A stretch of DNA of 49,785 nucleotides from PHAA01 sp040217755 (GTDB lineage: Bacteria > Bacillota > Syntrophomonadia > Syntrophomonadales > Syntrophomonadaceae): positions 1 through 49,785 of the forward strand of contig JBEHWJ010000007.1 of NCBI GenBank assembly GCA_040217755.1, written 5' to 3'. The position numbers were made by a program, and so were the translations under genes. The notes below the pieces were generated by a model. It saw only the letters and a program-made list of their open reading frames with translations, did not search any database and was not told the DNA's origin. Positions 26,429 through 34,554 of the stretch are shown in pieces. Numbering within the stretch: position 1 is the first letter of the stretch; every line of letters starts with the position of its first letter.

Positions 26429-26457
26429 ATTATAGATAACCGGCTTTTTTTTGTCAA
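26429..26457 (-). promoter_or_regulatory. Consensus sigma-A promoter of the ferredoxin gene
   Basis: On the minus strand TTGACA (26452-26457), 17 bases, then TATAAT (26429-26434): both boxes are perfect and the spacing ideal. The start codon lies 38 bases beyond the -10 box. Confidence 0.88.
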
Positions 26458-26576
26458 TTTACAATAACATTTTCCACAATCCCGCATCTGGAAAGATTTT
26501 ATCGTCAAATCCCCCTGCTTTGTTTATGGTATTATACAGGCAGTGAGGCAAAATATTTGTAGATCGGGGTAGGATA

Positions 26577-27209
26577 ATGCGCTGTATTATACTGGCCAAC
26601 GGCGAATATGGAGAAATGGATGCCTATAAGGATATCTTCGAGAATTCGGACACTATCCTGTGTGCCGACGGAGGGGCCAATTATGCCTTCCGGCTAGGGA
26701 TCATACCCGACAGCGTTATCGGGGACCTGGACTCGGTGCGGCCTGAGGTACGGAAATACTTCACCGCCCAGGGGGTGGAATTCATCCAATATCCGGTACG
26801 CAAAGACCTGACCGACCTGCAGTTGGCCATGGACCTGGCCCGGGAGCGGGGCGCCGACCAAATGGTGCTGCTGGGGGCGCTGGGTAAACGGCTGGACCAT
26901 ACCCTGCATAACTTGTATGCCGGGATAGAATTAGTCCGGCAGGGAGTGAGGCTCAGCCATTACACCCCCGAATGCCGGGTTTACCTGGTGGGGGATGAAC
27001 TGGTCATCGAAGGGACGGCCGGGGATATAGTCTCCCTGATCGCCTTGACCGACAGGGTGGAAGGGGCCAGTGTGGACGGGTTTGAATATTCCTTGAAAGA
27101 GCCCGTTTTGCTGAGCGATAAACCTTATGCGGTATCCAACGTGCTGGCCGGGCCACGGGGCGTTATCAGGCTGCGTTCAGGCATCCTGGCGGTCTTCCAT
27201 TATTTTTGA
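26577..27209 (+). CDS. thiN: Thiamine pyrophosphokinase
   Basis: Transfers pyrophosphate from ATP to thiamine, giving the cofactor form. The 210-residue protein shows CADGGANYAF near 30-39, IGDLDSV near 49-55, KDLTDLQLAMD near 76-86 and GALGKRLDHTL near 100-110, the core blocks of this family. The ATG follows a GGGGTAGGA stretch. The divergent ferredoxin promoter lies upstream; a TGGTATTAT sequence at 26527-26535 could be an extended -10 for this gene. cdaA begins 56 bp after its stop. Confidence 0.9.
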   Translation: MRCIILANGEYGEMDAYKDIFENSDTILCADGGANYAFRLGIIPDSVIGDLDSVRPEVRKYFTAQGVEFIQYPVRKDLTDLQLAMDLARERGADQMVLLGALGKRLDHTLHNLYAGIELVRQGVRLSHYTPECRVYLVGDELVIEGTAGDIVSLIALTDRVEGASVDGFEYSLKEPVLLSDKPYAVSNVLAGPRGVIRLRSGILAVFHYF

Positions 27210-27265
27210 TGGAACCGGCCGGGCGTTTCACTAAGTAATTACCAATCACCAAGGGGGATCTTTTA

Positions 27266-28117
27266 TTGGATATCTCCATCTTGACCGGGGTCTTTGCCAG
27301 CCCTTTGGAGGTCGTCCGCAGCCTGGCGGACATAATCATCGTGGCCTATATATTCTACCGCCTGTTGGGATTGATCCAGGGAAGCCGGGCCGAACAGCTG
27401 CTTAAAGGGGTAATCGTTCTGCTGTTGTTCTCTGCTGGGGCTACCTTCCTGCAACTCGACCTGCTCAATTGGCTGCTGGAGAAATTTTGGATAGTCCTGG
27501 CCATAGCTTTGCCGATCGTCTTCCAGCCTGAATTGCGCCGCATCCTGGAGCAACTGGGGCAGGGTAAATTCCTCAAGACCTACTACGGCAGCAGTGATCC
27601 TGATGTCAACCGTCTGCTGGTCCATGAGATAACCACCGCAGTCAAACTGATGGCTCGCGACAAGGTCGGCGCGCTGGTGGTACTGGTGAGGGACACTGAT
27701 ATCGAGGAATACCTGGACAGCGGGACCAGGATGGACTCGGCGATCTCAGCCGGGCTCCTTATCAATATATTCGTACCCAATACCCCCCTGCATGACGGGG
27801 CGGTAGTGATCAAAAACGGGCGCATACAGAGCGCTGCCTGTTTCCTGCCCCTGAGCAGCAATCCGGCTGTCGACCCCAAACTGGGAACCCGCCACCGGGC
27901 GGGACTGGGCATAACTGAGGTATCCGATGCCATCGCAGTCATCGTCTCCGAGGAGACCGGCACCATTTCGGTGGCCCGTGGGGGAAGGCTGGTAAGGTAT
28001 CTAGACGAGCAGTCCCTGCAGGAGATACTGGAGGCCGAGATGGTCTCCCCGGCAGTTCCGGCGGAGGGAGTCTGGAAGAGGAGGACGGCCCATGGCCGAA
28101 AAAACAAGCAAGAATAA
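27266..28117 (+). CDS. cdaA: Diadenylate cyclase CdaA
   Basis: Makes the second messenger c-di-AMP from two ATP. The protein has 283 residues with three N-terminal membrane segments (about 10-85) followed by a DAC domain. The catalytic motifs are intact: DGA at 177-179 and RHR at 209-211. The start is TTG at 27266 behind AAGGGGGAT. It overlaps the ybbR gene by 26 bases, then glmM and glmS follow, the widely conserved Bacillota arrangement in which CdaR and GlmM modulate the cyclase. Confidence 0.95.
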   Translation: MDISILTGVFASPLEVVRSLADIIIVAYIFYRLLGLIQGSRAEQLLKGVIVLLLFSAGATFLQLDLLNWLLEKFWIVLAIALPIVFQPELRRILEQLGQGKFLKTYYGSSDPDVNRLLVHEITTAVKLMARDKVGALVVLVRDTDIEEYLDSGTRMDSAISAGLLINIFVPNTPLHDGAVVIKNGRIQSAACFLPLSSNPAVDPKLGTRHRAGLGITEVSDAIAVIVSEETGTISVARGGRLVRYLDEQSLQEILEAEMVSPAVPAEGVWKRRTAHGRKNKQE

Positions 28118-29024
28118 GAACTGGCTGCGGGTAGTGTCATTTTTGATGGCCCTCTTGCTGTGGTTCTATGTGGTCAACCAGGGGGATGTCACCTCGGCCG
28201 GTAAAACCACGGCGGTTGCCCTGCAATATCTTAACGTGCCGGCCGGCCTCAATGCCAGCGGACCCGAGCAGGTATCGGTGCGGATCTGGGGTGCTACCCG
28301 GGTAGCCTCGGAAATCCAGGCCTATGTCGACCTGGCCGGCTACGACAAAGGGGTGCATCAGGTCCCGGTCAAACTGGCCGATGTTGGGGGCGCTCTGTTC
28401 ACCTCGGTGCAGCCCAAACAGGTGGAGATCACCCTGGAGGCACTCGGTGAACGGGTCATGCCCATCAAATACGAGATTATGCAAAGCCCCCAGCCCGGCT
28501 TTAATGTGACCCAGGTCCTGCTCTCCCCCGACCGCTGTGTGATCAAAGGCGATGCGGAGGTCATAAGCCGGGTGGTCACAGTGGTGGCACCGGTACGGTT
28601 GGCCGAAGTGTTGGATATAGCAATGCTTAAACCACAGCTGGAAGCCCACGATGCCAACGGCAATACCATCAGCCAGGGGGTTCAGATTGTGCCGGCGATC
28701 ATCAATGCATATGTGGTGATGGAAAAGACCCAGCTAAGCAAAAAGGTCAATGTAGTGCCCCAGTTCACTGGGGTGATCGTCCCCGGCTATATAACCGGGG
28801 AAACCGTCATCGATCCCGCCCAGGTTACTATCCTGGGGGATCAGGCCCGGGTGGAGAGTATCAATGAGGTGGTCACCAAGCCTATCGATATAACCGGCCG
28901 CACCGCAGACTTCAGCCAGGCGGTGGATCTGGTCCTGCCGGAAGGGGTGTCGATCGTGCCGGCCCGGGTCAATGTGCTGGTCAAGATCGCTTCGCCACCG
29001 ACTGATCATATACAACTGCCCTGA
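28092..29024 (+). CDS. cdaR: YbbR-domain regulator of CdaA
   Basis: A 310-residue protein with one N-terminal membrane segment (about 14-33) and roughly three extracytoplasmic YbbR repeats. In Bacillus and Listeria the orthologue binds CdaA and adjusts c-di-AMP synthesis. The start lies within the last 26 bases of cdaA, so translation is probably coupled. A terminator follows the stop, separating it from glmM. Confidence 0.9.
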   Translation: MAEKTSKNKNWLRVVSFLMALLLWFYVVNQGDVTSAGKTTAVALQYLNVPAGLNASGPEQVSVRIWGATRVASEIQAYVDLAGYDKGVHQVPVKLADVGGALFTSVQPKQVEITLEALGERVMPIKYEIMQSPQPGFNVTQVLLSPDRCVIKGDAEVISRVVTVVAPVRLAEVLDIAMLKPQLEAHDANGNTISQGVQIVPAIINAYVVMEKTQLSKKVNVVPQFTGVIVPGYITGETVIDPAQVTILGDQARVESINEVVTKPIDITGRTADFSQAVDLVLPEGVSIVPARVNVLVKIASPPTDHIQLP

Positions 29025-29036
29025 TCGATAAAGATA

Positions 29037-29069
29037 CGCTCAGTTAACGTTTCGTGAACTGGGCGTTTT
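29037..29069 (+). terminator. Intrinsic terminator after ybbR
   Basis: CGCTCAGTT (29037-29045) pairs with AACTGGGCG (29057-29065) with one G-T pair, followed by TTTT (29066-29069). Confidence 0.75.
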
Positions 29070-29336
29070 CTGTTGACCAGAATGCACTACCAGAAAATCA
29101 AGTTTCAGGGTAGACTATGGTTTGTAGACATTTATCGGATTGCGCGGGTAATTTTATGGGGGCCACCGGTTGGACAGATATGTTAACATAGTGTGGTCAA
29201 AATGCATAATAAATAGATAAACATCAAATTGAACGTTGTGGTCCCCGGCTGTGCCGGTCAGACAAGGCCTGGGCGGCAGGGTGGACGATACGGCACCGGA
29301 TAAATTCTCGAAATTGATGGGTGGAGGTATTTAAAC
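29070..29336 (+). promoter_or_regulatory. Leader and possible promoter of glmM
   Basis: No gene is visible here. A 12-bp perfect palindrome TATGTTAACATA lies at 29179-29190. Its TTAACA half, 16 bases, then CATAAT (29205-29210) could form a promoter for glmM, and the palindrome would then cover the -35 box. A GGTGGAGG ribosome site ends the stretch. Confidence 0.35.
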
Positions 29337-30692
29337 GTGGGAGCGTTGTTTGGAACTGATGGAGTAAGAGGCATCGCCAATGTGGAATTGACACCGGAGT
29401 TGGCATTTAATCTGGGGCGGGCTGGCAGTTATGTGCTGGCCATGCAGGACACCACGGCGCGGCCCCGGATTATGGTGGGGAAGGACACCCGGGTCTCGGG
29501 TGACATGCTGGAGGCGGCCTTGATCGCCGGCATATGTTCGATAGGTGCCGATGTCCTGACGGTAGGGGTCATACCTACACCGGCGGTAGCCTATCTCACC
29601 CAGTTGTACAATGCTTCCTGCGGAGTGGTCATTTCCGCCTCGCACAACCCGGTACAGGACAATGGCATTAAATTTTTCGGTCCCAACGGCTATAAGCTAC
29701 CCGATGAGATAGAGGAGCAGATCGAAAATCTGGTGCGGGAGGGCACCACCAACCTGAGCCGTCCGGTGGGGGAAGAGGTAGGTCGGGTCTACGACGTGGA
29801 AGAAGCCCTGAACCGCTACCTGGACTACCTGGTGTCATGTTACACCGGTTCTGACAAACCAAGCGACCTGACGGTGGTGGTAGACTGTGCCAACGGCGCC
29901 GCTTACAAGGCCGGGCCCCGCCTGTGGAGCCGTCTGGGGGCCCGGGTCATCGCCATCAATAATACCCCCAATGGGATTAATATCAATGACCGCTGCGGTT
30001 CCGCCTATACCGAAGGATTGCGGGCGGCGGTGGTGCACTTCAAAGCCGATGCAGGCATAGCCTATGATGGGGATGCCGACCGCTGCATAGTAGTGGATGA
30101 GTTCGGCAACGAGACCGACGGGGACCACCTGATGGTCATCTGCGCCCTGGATCTGCGCCGGCGGGGACTTCTCAATCCGCCTACGGTGGTGGCTACCGTG
30201 ATGAGCAATATCGGCCTGGATATAGCCCTGCGGCGGGAAAGCATCCAGGTGGAAAACTGCAAGGTGGGAGACCGCTACGTGCTGGAAAAGATGAAGGAGA
30301 CCGGCGCCATCCTCGGGGGTGAACAGTCCGGTCATGTGATATTCCTGGAACATTCGACCACCGGTGACGGTCTGCTGACCTCGCTCAAGCTGGTGGAAGT
30401 GATGAAGCGCACCGGACTGCCCCTGTCGGCCTTGGCCCGGGAGATGGAAAAACTGCCCCAGTTGCTGGTTAATATAAAGCTGGAAGACAAGGACACCATC
30501 CTGTCCCACGAACTGGTCACTGCCGCCTTGGGCAGTGCCGAGAAAAAACTTGGCGAGATGGGCAAATTGGTGGTACGCCCTTCCGGAACCGAGCCCTTGG
30601 TCAGGGTAATGGCTCAGGGTCCGAGACAATACCTGTTGGAGGAGGTGATCGCGGAGATCAGCGCGGCAATCAATAAAGCCCAGGAGAAATAA
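29337..30692 (+). CDS. glmM: Phosphoglucosamine mutase
   Basis: Converts glucosamine-6-phosphate to glucosamine-1-phosphate for UDP-GlcNAc and peptidoglycan synthesis. The 451-residue protein opens with GTDGVRG, carries the phosphorylated Ser102 in ISASHNP, the metal loop DGDADR near 244 and the sugar loop GGEQSGH near 326, and the C-terminal RPSGTEPLVRVM. The start is GTG at 29337 with GGTGGAGG upstream. Its stop codon ends at the last base before the predicted cleavage site of the glmS ribozyme, so glmM and glmS are likely one transcript that can be cut. Confidence 0.96.
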   Translation: MGALFGTDGVRGIANVELTPELAFNLGRAGSYVLAMQDTTARPRIMVGKDTRVSGDMLEAALIAGICSIGADVLTVGVIPTPAVAYLTQLYNASCGVVISASHNPVQDNGIKFFGPNGYKLPDEIEEQIENLVREGTTNLSRPVGEEVGRVYDVEEALNRYLDYLVSCYTGSDKPSDLTVVVDCANGAAYKAGPRLWSRLGARVIAINNTPNGININDRCGSAYTEGLRAAVVHFKADAGIAYDGDADRCIVVDEFGNETDGDHLMVICALDLRRRGLLNPPTVVATVMSNIGLDIALRRESIQVENCKVGDRYVLEKMKETGAILGGEQSGHVIFLEHSTTGDGLLTSLKLVEVMKRTGLPLSALAREMEKLPQLLVNIKLEDKDTILSHELVTAALGSAEKKLGEMGKLVVRPSGTEPLVRVMAQGPRQYLLEEVIAEISAAINKAQEK

Positions 30693-30875
30693 GCGCCTGA
30701 CCTGGCTTATATGCATGTGAGGCCACGCGTCCAGCTGCGCCATGGCTGAGCGGCCAGGTGACGAGGTGGGGGTTTATCGAGATTATCGGCGGGTGCCCCC
30801 CGGTGTTGGGTTCTACCATCGTCAGCATAGCTACAAAACGGATAGCGATATGTGCAATAAAAGGCTATGCGTGTA
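30693..30875 (+). ncRNA. glmS self-cleaving ribozyme/riboswitch
   Basis: In the glmM-glmS spacer. Recognised by the 5' GCGCC beginning at 30693, the first long stem ACCTGGC (30700-30706) with GCCAGGT (30753-30759), the core GACGAGG at 30760-30766, then GGGGTTTATCGAGAT, TCGGCGGGTGCCCCCCGG, and a 3' stem GCATAGC (30825-30831) with GCTATGC (30864-30870). These match the known glmS core closely. Binding of glucosamine-6-phosphate makes the RNA cut itself, expected between A30692 and G30693, lowering glmS expression. The loop of the first long stem is larger than in Bacillus subtilis. Confidence 0.92.
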
Positions 30876-30948
30876 GACTCTTTCAATTTTATAGGCAAGA
30901 TTCGGCTACCACCAATTCCAAATATCAATAATTGGGGGAAATACTTTA

Positions 30949-32766
30949 ATGTGTGGAATCATGGGTTATATCGGCAAAGGCGACGCCGTGCCGGTAATCA
31001 TCGACGGCCTGAGTAAGCTGGAATACCGCGGCTATGACTCGGCCGGAATAGCAATATACAATGATGGCAATCTTAAATTAACCAAGAAAAAGGGACGCCT
31101 GGCGGAGATGGTAGCCGCCCTGGGCCAAGTCCAGCCGGCCGGCCTGGCTATCGGCCATACCCGCTGGGCCACCCACGGGGTGCCCAGCGATGCCAACGCC
31201 CATCCCCATGCCGACTGCAGCGGCCGCATCGCGGTGGTGCACAACGGCATCATCGAGAATTACGCCGGGCTACGCAAGGAATTGATGCTGGAGGGGCATG
31301 ATTTCATCTCTGAAACCGACACCGAGGTGCTGGCCCACCTGGTGGAGAAATACTACCAGGGCTCGCTGGAGGAGGCGGTGCGCCGGGCCCTGCAGGACGT
31401 ACATGGTTCCTACGCCATCGCCGTGGTCTGTGCCGACCAGCCCGACCGCATCATCGCCGCCAAGAAAGACAGTCCTTTGATAGTAGGCCTGGGCAGCGGC
31501 GAGAACTACCTGGCTTCTGACATCCCCGCCATCCTGGGCAGGACTAACCAGGTCTACATCCTGGAGGATGGCGAGTTTGTGGTGCTGAAATCTGATTCGG
31601 TGGCAATTACTGATTTTCAGGGCAATCCGGTCAGCAGGAAGATATTTACCGTGACCTGGGATCCGATCGCCGCCGAAAAAAATGGCTTCGAGCACTTTAT
31701 GCTCAAAGAGATCCACGAGCAGCCCAATGCCCTAAAGGAAACCTTGCGCGGCAACATCAAGGATGACGTGATTGACCTCACCGATCTTGGCATCGACGAT
31801 ATCCTGGCCGGAGTGGAGAAGATCTATATCGTGGCCTGCGGCACCGCCTATCACGCTGGGCTGGTAGGCCGCAGTATCATCGAGAAACTGGCCGGGATTC
31901 CGGTGGAGACCGACATCGCCTCGGAATTCCGCTACCGTGACATCCTCTGGCAACCCGCTTCGATGATGATGGTTATCAGCCAGTCAGGCGAGACCGCCGA
32001 CACCCTGGCAGTACTGAGGGAGGCCCAACGGCAGGGGATAAAAGTCCTGGCGGTCACCAATGTGGTGGGCAGTTCGGTGGCCCGGGAGGCCGACCGGGTC
32101 ATATACACCCATGCCGGGCCGGAGATCGCGGTGGCTTCCACCAAAGCATACTCCACCCAGGTGCTGGTCATGTACCTGCTGGGGCTGCATCTGGCCCGCC
32201 GGCGGGGCACCCTGAGCGAAACAGAGCTGCAGGGGCTGGCCTATGGCATCAGCCAGATGGATAAAGCGGTCGAGAAGGTACTGACCCAACGCGAAGACAT
32301 CAAGCGTCTGGCCGAGAAATACCAGGGAGTGGCGGATACCTTCTTCCTGGGGCGGGGACTGGACTACTCGGTGGCCATGGAGGGGGCCCTAAAGCTGAAA
32401 GAGATCTCCTACGTCCATGCCGAGGCTTATGCGGCCGGTGAATTGAAACACGGCCCCCTGGCCCTGATCGACGTGGGGGTTCCGGTGCTGGCCCTCATCA
32501 CCCAGGATAACCTGGTCGACAAGACCATGTCCAACATCAAGGAGGTCAAAGCCCGCGGGGCGGTGGTGGTGGCGGTCTGCAAGGAAAACCTGCAGGAAGC
32601 CTGCCAGGAATGTGACGAGCAGATACTGCTGCCCAATGTGGACCAATTGCTGGCGCCGCTGGTATCGGTGGTGCCTCTGCAGATATTTTCTTACTACATG
32701 GCCATCTTCCGGGGAGCCGATGTAGATAAACCGCGTAACCTGGCCAAAAGTGTGACAGTGGAATAG
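30949..32766 (+). CDS. glmS: Glutamine-fructose-6-phosphate aminotransferase
   Basis: Makes glucosamine-6-phosphate from fructose-6-phosphate and glutamine, the entry step to amino sugars. The N-terminal glutaminase domain starts with MCGIMGY, whose Cys becomes the N-terminal nucleophile. Two SIS sugar isomerase domains follow, with ISQSGETADTLAVL near 344 and the C-terminal PRNLAKSVTVE. It has 605 residues, normal length. Feedback by product acts through the ribozyme upstream. Ribosome site GGGGGA lies about nine bases before the ATG. Confidence 0.97.
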   Translation: MCGIMGYIGKGDAVPVIIDGLSKLEYRGYDSAGIAIYNDGNLKLTKKKGRLAEMVAALGQVQPAGLAIGHTRWATHGVPSDANAHPHADCSGRIAVVHNGIIENYAGLRKELMLEGHDFISETDTEVLAHLVEKYYQGSLEEAVRRALQDVHGSYAIAVVCADQPDRIIAAKKDSPLIVGLGSGENYLASDIPAILGRTNQVYILEDGEFVVLKSDSVAITDFQGNPVSRKIFTVTWDPIAAEKNGFEHFMLKEIHEQPNALKETLRGNIKDDVIDLTDLGIDDILAGVEKIYIVACGTAYHAGLVGRSIIEKLAGIPVETDIASEFRYRDILWQPASMMMVISQSGETADTLAVLREAQRQGIKVLAVTNVVGSSVAREADRVIYTHAGPEIAVASTKAYSTQVLVMYLLGLHLARRRGTLSETELQGLAYGISQMDKAVEKVLTQREDIKRLAEKYQGVADTFFLGRGLDYSVAMEGALKLKEISYVHAEAYAAGELKHGPLALIDVGVPVLALITQDNLVDKTMSNIKEVKARGAVVVAVCKENLQEACQECDEQILLPNVDQLLAPLVSVVPLQIFSYYMAIFRGADVDKPRNLAKSVTVE

Positions 32767-32899
32767 GACGCAGCTCCAATTTGATATTAACTTGACCGGC
32801 ACAGGGGGATATAATGAGAGCATATATCTCACTGTGCCATTGCTTTGTCGGGCAGCGGCCTTCTGCGGTCGTCCCAGTAAAGATGTGGAGGGGTGCCAT

Positions 32900-33370
32900 T
32901 TGGCTAAATATGCGGATTCGGAATCCATAGGGAAAAAATTGGTCCAACCCCGGGTAATACCGAAGTGCTGGCATTTCATGCAGCCAGAATTCGTCGAGTA
33001 CGTGGAAGGGGAGAGTCTGACCCTGGAGTTCCCGGTGCTGGAGGTATATTCCAACCCGCGGGGTACCATGCAGGGTGGCTTCATGACCGCCGCCTTCGAC
33101 AACACCTTCGGGGCCTTGCTGCAGATGGAGACCCGCCGCCGCGACATGGCTTCCATAGATATTCACATGAATTTTCAGCGGCCCATATTTGTCGGAGATA
33201 TATTGGTAGTCCGTGCGCAGGTGAAGACCATCGGTCAAACCCTGGCCCACCTGTACGGTGAAGGCTTCGATAAAAGCCAGGGGCGTTTGACGGCTACCGC
33301 GGTCAGCAACCTGATGCTGATGGGACAGGAGAAGTTCGCCAGGAAAGAAGACGGTCCGCAATCCGAATAG
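32900..33370 (+). CDS. PaaI-type hotdog thioesterase
   Basis: Hotdog-fold acyl-CoA thioesterase family, 156 residues from the TTG at 32900. The active-site helix region reads NPRGTMQGGFMTAAFDNTFG, the PaaI-like GG motif, and the second strand block IDIHMNFQRPIFVGD follows. I choose TTG 32900 because GTGGAGGGG lies just upstream; a longer in-frame form from 32792 has no clear ribosome site and adds residues unlike the family. The acyl substrate is unknown. Confidence 0.85.
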   Translation: MAKYADSESIGKKLVQPRVIPKCWHFMQPEFVEYVEGESLTLEFPVLEVYSNPRGTMQGGFMTAAFDNTFGALLQMETRRRDMASIDIHMNFQRPIFVGDILVVRAQVKTIGQTLAHLYGEGFDKSQGRLTATAVSNLMLMGQEKFARKEDGPQSE

Positions 33371-33549
33371 CTCCGCCCAGCCAATTCCGCATCATTGCGA
33401 AATGCTGCCCTATGTCAAGTCGGCTCCCGGCTGCACCCGTTGCGGATGCCGGTGGGGAGGGCCGGGATTGGGAAGACCTGTGCCGACCTGCTCCCCCTAT
33501 GCCAGGGCCGGCAGTTTTTGACAAATGAAAATGAAAACAATCACAAACA

Positions 33550-33579
33550 TTGACCTTTCGGGGTGTATTCGCATATATT
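33550..33579 (+). promoter_or_regulatory. Likely promoter of an unclassified RNA
   Basis: TTGACC (33550-33555), 18 bases, then TATATT (33574-33579), or 17 bases to ATATAT one base earlier. It stands in a gene-free region and points toward a strong terminator about 390 bases downstream. Confidence 0.55.
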
Positions 33580-33585
33580 GAGATT

Positions 33586-34006
33586 ACCAGGAAACAGCAC
33601 TGGCTGTAAGTACTGGCAGATACCCTGCACCAGGGGACGAAAAGAAAAGGTTCTTCGGAAGGTTCATTACTAATTCCCGGCAGTCATACCAAAAGAGGTG
33701 TTGCTGGAAAAGACCCAGGGTTAAGGTATAGGCTTAAGACTTAAACAGAGATCTAGGGTAAGGGTAGTAAGGAAGATCCGAGAAGACACGTTTTCCAGGT
33801 AAAGTCCAAACCATAATATCGCACGGTATGATTGGATTGGGAAATTAAGGTCCCCGCAGGCCGATACCCGGAGACCGACCCCAAGTGCTCCGGGGGGAAA
33901 CCGGAAAGTGACAGGGTAAATCCCGCAAGGAGGTACTCGGTGATCAGTACCACACAAAAGTAAAGGGCCAACTCTATCCTATATAGAAGTTGGTCCTTTG
34001 CTTTTT
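33586..34006 (+). ncRNA. Candidate structured non-coding RNA, about 420 nt
   Basis: Between the thioesterase and yjbQ lies a stretch with a promoter and a terminator but no supportable open frame. It holds many local stems: CCCTG/CAGGG near 33632-33645, a TTC-TTCG-GAA tetraloop near 33655, GATCT/AGATC near 33751-33780, CCCGGAG/CTCCGGG near 33867-33896, and GGTACT/AGTACC near 33933-33952. I could not match it to RNase P, tmRNA, 6S or SRP RNA. It could also be a long leader, but the terminator precedes yjbQ. The upstream part of the gap (33371-33549) shows nothing I can name. Confidence 0.5.
33962..34006 (+). terminator. Strong intrinsic terminator of the candidate RNA
   Basis: AAAGGGCCAACT (33962-33973) pairs along its length with AGTTGGTCCTTT (33988-33999) with a single G-T pair, followed after two bases by TTTTT (34002-34006). 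Confidence 0.85.
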
Positions 34007-34082
34007 CTAGCCGAAATGGGGTAATTCACTCCTGCCTGTCCTATAATGGCAATAAATAATGGAGCAAGAGGAGGAATCCCCG

Positions 34083-34499
34083 ATGAAGACTTATCGTGAG
34101 GTCTTGCACATGCACCTGCCGACCCGCCGGGGGCTACAGAATATAACCCGCCAGGTGCAGCGGGTGGTGGAGGCCAGCGGCGTCAAGGAAGGCCTGGTGT
34201 TGGTGAACCCCATGCACATAACCGCCAGTGTATTCATCAACGATGATGAGAGCGGGCTGCATCATGATTTCGAGGTATGGCTGGAGAAGCTGGCCCCGGA
34301 GAAGCCCTACAGCCAGTACCGCCACAACGGTTTTGAGGATAATGCCGATGCCCACCTCAAACGCACCGTCATGGGGCGTGAGGTGGTCGTGGCCATCACC
34401 GGCGGCAAGCTCGATTTTGGTACCTGGGAGCAGATCTTCTATTTCGAGTTCGACGGTAAAAGGGACAAGCGGGTATTGATCAAAGTGATCGGCGAATAG
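34083..34499 (+). CDS. yjbQ: YjbQ/UPF0047 family protein
   Basis: A 138-residue protein of the UPF0047 (YjbQ) family, described as able to act as a secondary thiamine-phosphate synthase. VNPMHITASVFINDDESGLHHDFEVWLEKLAP near 37-69 and the metal-ligand histidines in NADAHLKRTVMG near 90-101 are characteristic. I start it at ATG 34083, seven bases after AGAGGAGGA; an upstream in-frame ATG at 34059 would put that site inside the frame. Physiological role is unsettled, although thiN lies elsewhere in the window. Confidence 0.88.
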   Translation: MKTYREVLHMHLPTRRGLQNITRQVQRVVEASGVKEGLVLVNPMHITASVFINDDESGLHHDFEVWLEKLAPEKPYSQYRHNGFEDNADAHLKRTVMGREVVVAITGGKLDFGTWEQIFYFEFDGKRDKRVLIKVIGE

Positions 34500-34507
34500 A
34501 TGACTTA

Positions 34508-34540
34508 GATATCCCCCAGGGCCGGGGGATATCGGTTTTT
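34508..34540 (+). terminator. Intrinsic terminator after yjbQ
   Basis: GATATCCCCC (34508-34517) pairs perfectly with GGGGGATATC (34524-34533) around a six-base loop and is followed by GG and a run of five Ts. Confidence 0.88.
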
Positions 34541-34554
34541 AGGTTTAGAATGGC

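Noticed and set aside
29835..30743. Long minus-strand frame opposite glmM
   Set aside because: A 300-codon frame, but it lies wholly antisense to a clear glmM and has the low-complexity look of a mirror frame at high GC.
32389..33361. Long minus-strand frames opposite glmS and the thioesterase gene
   Set aside because: Mirror frames of well-supported plus-strand genes, without ribosome sites or family resemblance.
33586..34006. RNase P RNA, tmRNA, SRP or 6S RNA identity for the structured RNA
   Set aside because: GGTAAAGTCC and GGGTAAATCCC loosely recall RNase P core pieces, but they are in the wrong order and the GGCTTACAG-type 3' partner is missing. No tmRNA ends, SRP tetraloop domain or 6S bubble layout was seen.
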